Assembly (NCBI GenBank): GCA_033239005.1
Contig: BSQZ01000078.1
Coordinates: 1,874,042-1,938,041, forward strand
Length of the DNA: 64,000 nucleotides
Direction of reading: 5' to 3'
Source: Lamellibrachia satsuma
Taxonomy: Eukaryota > Annelida > Polychaeta > Sabellida > Siboglinidae
Translations under genes and position numbers: made by a program
In this document: in pieces, positions 1 to 64,000 of the stretch
Position numbering within the stretch: the first letter of the stretch is position 1
Layout: each line of letters starts with the position of its first letter
Notes under the pieces: model-generated
The model's database searches: none
The model's input: the letters and a program-made list of their open reading frames with translations, nothing else
What the model was told of the DNA's origin: nothing

Positions 1-170
1 AAATACATAACGCAAACAAAACGGCATTGTAATAACAGCAAAATAAATTAAGAGGAACATAAAGGAACGACCAGATAAAAAGCCGAACGGCGAACACAAT
101 GTGTACGGAAAACACAGCATGCAATACAGCATGCAATACGGCAATATGCAACAATGCAATTACTACTTAC

Positions 171-34486
<34,316 letters not shown>

Positions 34487-34775
34487 GTTCACGCGTGCTG
34501 TAGATGCTGAGCTGATCCCATGTTCACGCGTGCTGTAGATACAATAACAATTAAATACTGATTATTTACCTGCATGCGACTGAAACTAGTGATTACGATT
34601 GACTCACTAACCAAGACTAAAGACTCTAGCATGGTTTCGTCAATAGGACAGCTGTAAACGAACTAAATGAAAGCAGGTCCGGACACTGGTCACTGTGGAT
34701 GACCCAGGGTCAGTAAACACCAGCCTTGATATGCGGCCAGAGAAAACCGTTAAATGACCAGCTGTCATTATTGTT

Positions 34776-35585
34776 ATGGTGCCACTTTTAGCAGAATATC
34801 TCCCGATTCAGATGAGATTGAACACTTCAACATGTTTTGTATTACGTCTGTTACATACTAGGTCACACATCCAATTCAAATACACGTTAGGCAACTCAAC
34901 ATTACAAGAAACATCTCAGTCGTACTTAGGTGTAGAAATCACACACAGCCTCAATCAGGTCAACACTATTACTGTCAAAGCAAATAGGGCGCTGGGATTT
35001 AATAGAGGTAACCTTTATTGGTGTCCCCAAGACACCAAAACAACAGCTTACCAAACCCTTGTTCGCCCAAACCTTGAATACTCATCGATGCCTACACACA
35101 GGAACTTAAAGATCAAATCGAGAGTCCAAAGAAGATCAGCCCGCTCTGAATGCAAAGACTACAAGCGAATCAGCAGTCTAACGTCAATGCTGAAGTCACT
35201 CCAATTGGATGTTTTAGAAAGTAGGAGAAAGATGGCTAGAATCTCGAATCAACCACGGCCAGACTGTCATTCCAGCAGAACAGTTCTTAACCCAGTGAAG
35301 CGTCACTTCAGAAATCTACATAATCTAGCAATTCAACCAGCCCCATTTAACAAAGACTGTCATAAGTACTCTTTTCCCTTACAAACGGTACGCAACGGGA
35401 ATGAATTACCAGTAATCATGGCAAACATATCAAACATAAACAACTTCAAACAAGAATCGTTCAAACATTTATGCATCCAGAAAGGCTAACTTAATTACTA
35501 CTGGCTGCGTCAAACCTACGCGCTCAATGGCTTCTCGTTTGGCTCTTAAAGAGCATTGATAATATTGTTTTAGATTCAGATTCAG
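34776..35585 (+). mobile_element. LINE fragment, second family (Jockey/CR1-like RT C-terminus)
   Basis: One open frame to 35489 carries LGVEITHSLNQVNTITVKAN, RALGFNRGNLYWCPQDTKTT, AYQTLVRPNLEYSS and VQRRSARSECKDYKRISSLT, typical of the RT thumb and C-terminal region of this LINE group. It ends after a short tail with AGATTCAGATTCAG. It differs from the TTGTTAAATC family in sequence. Confidence 0.65.
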
Positions 35586-35630
35586 AACATACGAATGTTA
35601 CAACCGATAATGTAATAACCAACCGATGAT

Positions 35631-35795
35631 GTGTGTATGTATGTATGTATGTATGTATGTATGTATGTATGTATGTATGTATGTATGTATGTATATAGGT
35701 GTGTATGTATGTATGTATGGACGTGTGTATGTATGTATGTATGTAGGTGTGTATGTATGTGTGTATGTATGCATGCGTGCATGCATGCATTCTTG
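35631..35795. repeat. (TATG)n tetranucleotide tract
   Basis: TATG/GTGT units right after the LINE fragment. Confidence 0.95.
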
Positions 35796-38741
35796 CATGT
35801 ATCTCCTCGAAGTATAAAAACCAATGTTGCAATGCTGTTCTTGGATTGGGGAAGGGTAATATCTTTCTCTCGGGGTTTAAACACAACTAGCAGCATGGGA
35901 AGTAATCAGTGAGAAGGTTGCGGGCGGTTGGGAGTAAGATTATTGAACATATTACTTCGAGGAATATCATGTAACATCTCAGAGCGAATGATATTCTTGC
36001 AGATCATGCGAATTTGATGGTGTTTTAATAATGTTATTAAAATTAACACTGTATCAACATTCCCACACAACAGGGAACCTTTTGCAATAGGCTGGATGTA
36101 GACCTGGTGGCAGTCAAGGTACGGTGACAGAAAATCGCATTGTCAAAAAGTAATGTATTCTTAGCCAAATCGACACATTGACGTCCACAACATTGTGTTG
36201 ACCACCACCGTCTTTACTTGTATACATTAGATGCATGTTAACAATGCTGTGTTGGCTACTTGGTTAAAGCCCATTTCGTCAACCAGGACGTTGCCGTCAA
36301 TACAGGGTATTCCCCATCATCACACACGATCGTTTAGTGGCGCTGTGTATGCTCGAATGAACACGTGCTACGTTATTAGTTATTATAAATACGCGCATGC
36401 TCGTGGTAGGACAATTATAGTGCGCATGTTGACGTTATCTATTCATATGTGTCTTCGTGTGAGGTGGTTAGTGCCATGACGTGACTGGCGTGGTAATGAT
36501 TACTTTTGTAGATTAAATAGCGAATGCCACCGATGGACGTGGTTATATTTTGGGGAGACATTATCAAAAGCATATCAATTACAAGCCTATAATGGGGAGT
36601 CTATGTATGCATGTGTCATGTACATAACAGTGTACAGCCTTTATTTGTATAAGTAGACATCGGCCAGCATGTGTGCTCTTTATTCCTTAGCAAGCATTGC
36701 TCGGGGTTTTACAAAAGTCCACCAATTTAACAATTATTGAATGATTATATGTACCAAGTGTAGAATGCCAAAATACCATATTTTAGGCCAATGGTCCGGG
36801 CTATAATTTACGTAATCCTGAAACATGCGCCCCCAAGCATAATAGTGATTTTTTTGGTATGTCACACGTTGTTGACATTTTAGGTTACGGTAATATATGA
36901 GACAAAAATTTACCATACATTTTGGTGTATCGTGAAACAGGAGTTTGAGTGGAATCAGACCGAGGCAGTGCCGAGTGGGGGCGAGGCTGTAACAACCGGT
37001 GGCTGCCTCGCTATAGCGACATGAAAACCACGTCCAAAACGTAATTAATTCTACGTTGTTGTGTCCATGTTTCAGGTGTTCCTGAATTTAATAACTGTAA
37101 AAAACACATTGTTTTGTTGAAGGTATTAACCATTAAGTCGTGATTTCGTGTGAGATCGCTGGCGCAGTTGCTTACTTTAGATCAAGTAAGAAAATACGTT
37201 GTAGGATATTGTTTTGGGGGACACTATCAAAAGCATCGTAATGGAGTTAACTTATTAAGAGTCATTGGGATTTTCGGTGACTTCAGAGTGTGCAATGTCA
37301 CTTCCTTGACTGAACTAAGATTACTTGAGATTTGGCATTATACATATAAAACCTGCATGGATACACAAATAAAAAATCGTTATATTTGTCATTAAACATA
37401 TGTAACAAAGCTATTGTGCCATAACATATAATATTTACCTGTACAACGTTTGACACCTTTTGTCCTCACAAATACCCCTATTTTTATCTGTATAAGCATT
37501 ATGACTCCATATTAGGCACCCTATTGTAGGCCAATGATCTTGACAACAACATTGTCGTAATGCTGAAATCACTTCGTGACAAATGCGTGCTTCTTAGAGA
37601 GTTTAGAGGTAAATCGTACCTTATTTGCTACGTGTGGCATTCATCCTAATATTTCACAACGTCCTCGTAAACACAGCCGTAGAGTTGTCATTACGGTGAG
37701 AGAATGATCATATTCTAATATTGTTTGAAGTCCACAGCAGGTGTTCGATCCACGTCATGACATGCTGAAGCTGGGGACGCACAAACAATGCATACTTGGT
37801 CGACTCGCTGTCTGATTAGTTTCTACTACCAGGAAGTTGCTGTATAATTCGATTTATAGACGGCGCTGCAGGTATATCGATTCTCTGAAGATTATAGTAT
37901 TATTGAGCAAAAATATAAAAATTTTGCCGAGCGAAGCATGTCGTAATCAAACGTTGTGTAATGTAAACTCTTCTTTAAAATAACTTCCTAAGTGTGCGGC
38001 AATGCACTGGAAAGGACATTTTAAATGATCAAAAACAGCAACGTTTCAGACAGAACCCACATGTTTATATTTATTGAGGGTCCAATGCCCTCCTTATCTA
38101 ATATTCAACATGCCTAATATACAATATCCTTGCGGTTTCCTGTTTGCCCGCAGCATGACTCGAACATTAGAGCAGCTAGAATATCACAACCCAACTGTGC
38201 ACATATATTCATATTGTGGATGAATTCGATTTTGAAGTAAACGCAAATGTGAATGTATATGTCTATAATACAACCTCCCAAAACATTGAAACGCAAAAGC
38301 AATGGCGCTGCAGAACGGACAGAACCACACCCATTCAACGTAGCGTGGGGACATTTATGGGTGGTGCTCTGGTGTTTACACGTGTATACTTCATGCGTTT
38401 AGTGCTGCAACGTAGTGAACAGTGTGCAGTGCTTGTTGCTGCCGTAAACCACATTACAGAGAGAGAAAATGGACATGAGTGCGCAAGTCTCCTCTGATGG
38501 AAGTAACAGGTAAGATGCATGCCTGTGACTTCATAACCTACACGTCGCACACCATGGAAACTGGGCATCTTGCAGCCCCGATATTTATTTACTAGGGAAC
38601 TCACAACGCTTATCCACCCCACTCGGGCCCTCGACCCAACTTTTCATCTCTCTCCCTCCTTTACATTTCCCATTCACCGCGCCTCAGAAGTTTATCGGGC
38701 AGGCCAATGGAGTGTTCGGTGACGTGATCTGTATATGGAAC

Positions 38742-39215
<474 letters not shown>

Positions 39216-40627
39216 CCCAGGAACCATACGTTTTATGTTAATATGATATATGTGTATTTGCAGACTGGTTTTAATATATCTAGTGTTTCGATGGTAGTGT
39301 TGCGACGACCATTTAATATAAAATGTATTTTATTTTATTTCGGAATATTGCCCCAGATTTGAAATTCACTCAAATACACGAGCATGCATGATTTATTTAA
39401 CAGGTAGTAATTTTAATGAAAGGCTTACACGATAACCGTTTACTTAAACTGCTTATAAACCGAACTTGATCAACAGTAATCGCCTGCAACTTCCTGGTAA
39501 TAGAAACTAATCAGACAGTGTGTCGGCCGTGTATGAATTGTCACTGCGTGCCCAGCGTAAGCAAGTCTCGGCGGGGAGGATAGAACGCCGTGCTGTGGAC
39601 GTCAAACAACATTGTATTAAGAATATGATCATTCTCTGAGTGTAATGCCTGTGAAGTATTAGGATGAACGCCAATGATCGCACATAAGGTATGGTTTGCG
39701 GCTAAACTCGTGTTTATACCGAAGTGTGCCAGCCACACAAGACTAAGACGTTAACGCGATTTTAGCGGTACTGTAAAAGCAAGTTCTTACATAACGCAGT
39801 ATCCAGTCATTTTAGAGCAAATAATAACAACATATATAACTCTATTATATATGACCTGGTGTCGTGGATTTCGACTTTGAATCCTGTGCACTTTTTGTAT
39901 AAATCCTAAATCCTGAGCTATTTTACTCAACGAGTGACAACGCACACTATGATGTTAGGAAAATCCCAATGAATAGTGATCTAGTATATGTGTATTACAC
40001 CCACAAATTGACTCCCTTTACATTTCGATGTTTTTGATAATGTCCCCCAAACAATCTCATACATCTTTAATTAGTGAACGATACAATCGTTGCCGCGCCG
40101 TTCAAGCAACTACGCCATAACCACAGGAAGACACGAATGAATTGTCCACAGCTTCAACACATGTACTGCAATTGTCATAGTGCAGTCGTGTGTGTCTCTG
40201 TGTCATTCCTTCGCTCGATCAATGTACAGCGTCAACAAGCGGCCGAGTCTGACCACGGGGAATTCCACGCACCAGCGGCAACGTCCTGGTTGAAGAAATC
40301 AGCTAGAATCAAACAGCTAACAGAGCATTGTTAGTATGTATCGAATGTAAAGGCTGTGACGCTCAACAGAATGTCATGGACGTCGCACTGTTCAATTATT
40401 GGCTAAGAATGCAGTATTTTCTTTGACAATTATTCGGTGCTGAGCTATGTTAGCCATGACGATATAAAACATGGACGCAACAACCTAGAATAAAGATCGT
40501 TAAGGTAGTTATTGTTTTGTCACTGTAGCGAGGCGGCCACTGGCTGATACAGCCAGAATATTTGAATTAATCATATGTTATGTGTTAACATAATATTGTT
40601 ATGAATTGACTCTTACAGTAGCGGACA

Positions 40628-40704
40628 AATGTTTACACCAGGAGACACTATTAATGTTTACACCAGGAGACACTATTAATGTTTACACCAGGAGACACTA
40701 TTAA
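40628..40704. repeat. 25-bp minisatellite, 3 copies
   Basis: Unit contains GTTTACACCAGGAGACACTA. It lies about 310 bases upstream of the right gene's first coding exon. Confidence 0.9.
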
Positions 40705-41016
40705 TGATTGGAATCCAAAAAACAACACACATTAAACAATTTATATTTCTTCGTAGTGACCAATTCCCCCAAATCTGAGTTGCCACATGAATAGTCTGTG
40801 GAAAGGAGGAAAAGAAATGATGGGCAGTAAGAAGATAGAGAGCAAATAGTTCAACAGGTAACTAGAAAATCCCGAAAGATAAGAATGTTTAAATGTGGTT
40901 TGATGTTAATATACACATGTTTAATTACCAAAATAAAAATGTTGTCACTAGTCTCAATTGCATGCTGGTTAATAATCGGTATTGTAACTTTCAGTGTAGC
41001 TGCGACACGCTTGAAA

Positions 41017-62555
<21,539 letters not shown>

Positions 62556-62559
62556 AATA

Positions 62560-62816
62560 CTCCGAGACGAACACATTTTGGTGAAATACTCCGAGACGAA
62601 CACGGACGGACCACGCCTTACAAATACACCAAGACGAACACGGACGGTTCACGCCTTACAAATACACCGAGACGAACACGGACGGACTACGCCTTACAAA
62701 TACACCGAGACGAACACGGACGGACCACGCCTTACAAATACTCCGAGACGAACACGGACGGACCACGCCTTACAAATACACCGAGACGAACACGGACGGA
62801 CTACGCCTTACAAACG
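62560..62816. repeat. 38-bp minisatellite at the stop codon
   Basis: Six to seven units containing CCGAGACGAACACGGACGGA. The first unit also repeats CACATTTTGGTGAAATACTC, which includes the stop. Confidence 0.9.
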
Positions 62817-63016
62817 GCTGATGTAGGGCAATTCCCTTCGGTTTTTGCTCAATACTATATATCGTTCTTGTCAAAAAAACGTTACATGTTGGTAAATTAT
62901 GAATGCATTTTGCGTTAAGGTACAATGAAACATCTCAGGTTTAATAGTAATTAATTGATTCTATAGACAAGGAAATTATCACGCAACTTAGCAGAATTGC
63001 ACAATACTTTAGTGGA

Positions 63017-63022
63017 AATAAA
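63017..63022 (+). terminator. Possible polyadenylation signal
   Basis: AATAAA about 460 bases after the stop of the right-hand gene. The sequence is AT-rich and such hexamers arise by chance, so support is weak. Confidence 0.2.
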
Positions 63023-63519
63023 AAAATGTGGCTTTGCTTAACAACGAGTAGTACACACAAGTAAAATACTGTAATGATATTATTTCCAACCATCGATAAG
63101 CAAAATATGTTAGGTAATGTATTTATTGATCTTGATTATATTATTATATTATTTTGTTCATATATTAAGCATTTGTATCTTGCATCTATGTACAGCGGGC
63201 CTTGGTCTACGATAACTATCATGTGTGATCATATTAGCAGTATAACCGATATTATCATTAGTCCAACGGGCATTTAAAAAAATCATTCAAATTGACTGTG
63301 GCGGCCATTTTGAAATTACTAAATTGGGACTAGGGGGCACGAAGTGCACAAACGTTTGTACATTTATCACACTTTGAATAGCTTATGTTTTGTCGCTTAT
63401 TTGCAGAACCAGATCTAGCAACACATTATCATCTTGTTAACGTAAAATAAATCAAAATGTTATAGTTAGGTTTTTGCGTCAACAATATAATATGATTTAG
63501 TTATGTTACTTTGGTGCGT

Positions 63520-63612
63520 GTATCTATATGTGTGCGTGTATGTGTGTGTGTGCGTGCGTGCGTGTGCGTGCGTTCGTTCGTGCGTGCGTGCGTGCGTGCG
63601 TGCGTGCGTGTG
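63520..63612. repeat. (GTGC)n tract
   Basis: GTGT then GTGC/GTTC units. Confidence 0.9.
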
Positions 63613-63749
63613 CATTTGTATGATTTATTACTATGTATGTACATGTATATCTCCAGAACATTTATTAGCACTTTTGATCAATGATTTATATATGCACCGC
63701 TATCATCGTTAAATGGTTATATATTACTGCAAGCCAGGATAGGAGTCCT

Positions 63750-64000
63750 CGCGTGCTATATGTGGTCTACATTGTTATATGGTAGTGAAACGTGTGGAAT
63801 GAATATGTATGTTTAGGATACATGAACAACACAATTATTGTTACTGATGAGAATAAAAACCTGTTCTTGAAAACAAAACATTACAAATAAAGAGGTTCTA
63901 CAAAGAGCTGGACAGGAAAGGCGATTGCTGGAAACAATAAAGAAGAAAATTCTAGGACGTGTTGAAAAACAGTAAGACAAAACCGTCACTGAAAGAAAAA
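63750..64000 (+). mobile_element. LINE RT fragment (RTE/R-type)
   Basis: Broken frames give STLLYGSETCG near 63765-63800 and EVLQRAGQERRLLETIKKKI near 63890-63960, which are the YGSETW and VL.RAG.ERSLL..IK motifs of the same LINE group. It runs off the window end. Confidence 0.55.

Larger units (their letters stand above)
62817..63740. other. Downstream flank of right gene
   Basis: AT-rich DNA with a possible AATAAA and a (GTGC)n tract at 63520-63612. No gene or mobile element recognised. Confidence 0.3.

Overview
The window is eukaryotic DNA: split genes with GT-AG introns, many long microsatellites, and non-LTR retrotransposon pieces. The gene family (PARP14-like proteins with RRM-like, KH-like, macro, WWE and PARP domains), the CR1-type LINEs and the repeat load suggest a marine invertebrate, perhaps a lophotrochozoan such as a mollusc or annelid. 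That placement is inference; nothing in the window fixes the species.

Two paralogous PARP14-like genes stand head to head. The right-hand gene (+, first coding exon 41017-41044, stop 62553-62555) can be followed completely. Its 17 coding exons join in frame to 1,536 codons: a short basic N-terminus, RRM-like exons, two further RRM-like modules, one 1.6-kb KH-like exon, a macro domain over two exons, KH-like exons, WWE, and a three-exon PARP catalytic domain. The left-hand gene (-) starts at 34486 and runs down to 171, where it leaves the window inside or just after a macro domain. Its WWE and PARP parts are therefore not visible. The two first exons are homologous, and the spacer between them (34.5-41.0 kb) contains matching inverted segments, so the locus looks like an old inverted duplication.

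The left gene is far more complex. Between 17.4 and 32.9 kb it carries about a dozen tandemly amplified small exons, all phase 1-1 and all of length divisible by 3. They read like an RRM exon whose first strand, helix and loop were deleted. RRM exons of two other subtypes are interleaved (22-29 kb), and an RRM plus short-linker module is repeated at 7-13 kb. Individual copies show losses and rescues of splice sites, internal in-frame minisatellites, a microsatellite-made acceptor, and one copy split by a CR1 insertion with a 7-bp target duplication.

Mobile DNA: CR1-like LINE copies at 13.86-16.19 (-), 24.6-28.15 (+), 49.33-50.98 (+) and 59.76-59.99 kb (+); a second LINE family at 34.8-35.6 kb; RT fragments at 39.0-39.2 (-) and 63.75-64.0 kb (+); candidate MITE-like elements at 7.6, 21.4 and 46.4 kb. 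Minisatellites and (TA)n, (CA)n, (GA)n, (TACA)n tracts fill much of the introns; several lie on splice sites or at the centres of palindromes. No rRNA, tRNA or CRISPR was recognised. Exon borders were set by eye from GT/AG sites, reading phase and comparison of the two paralogs.
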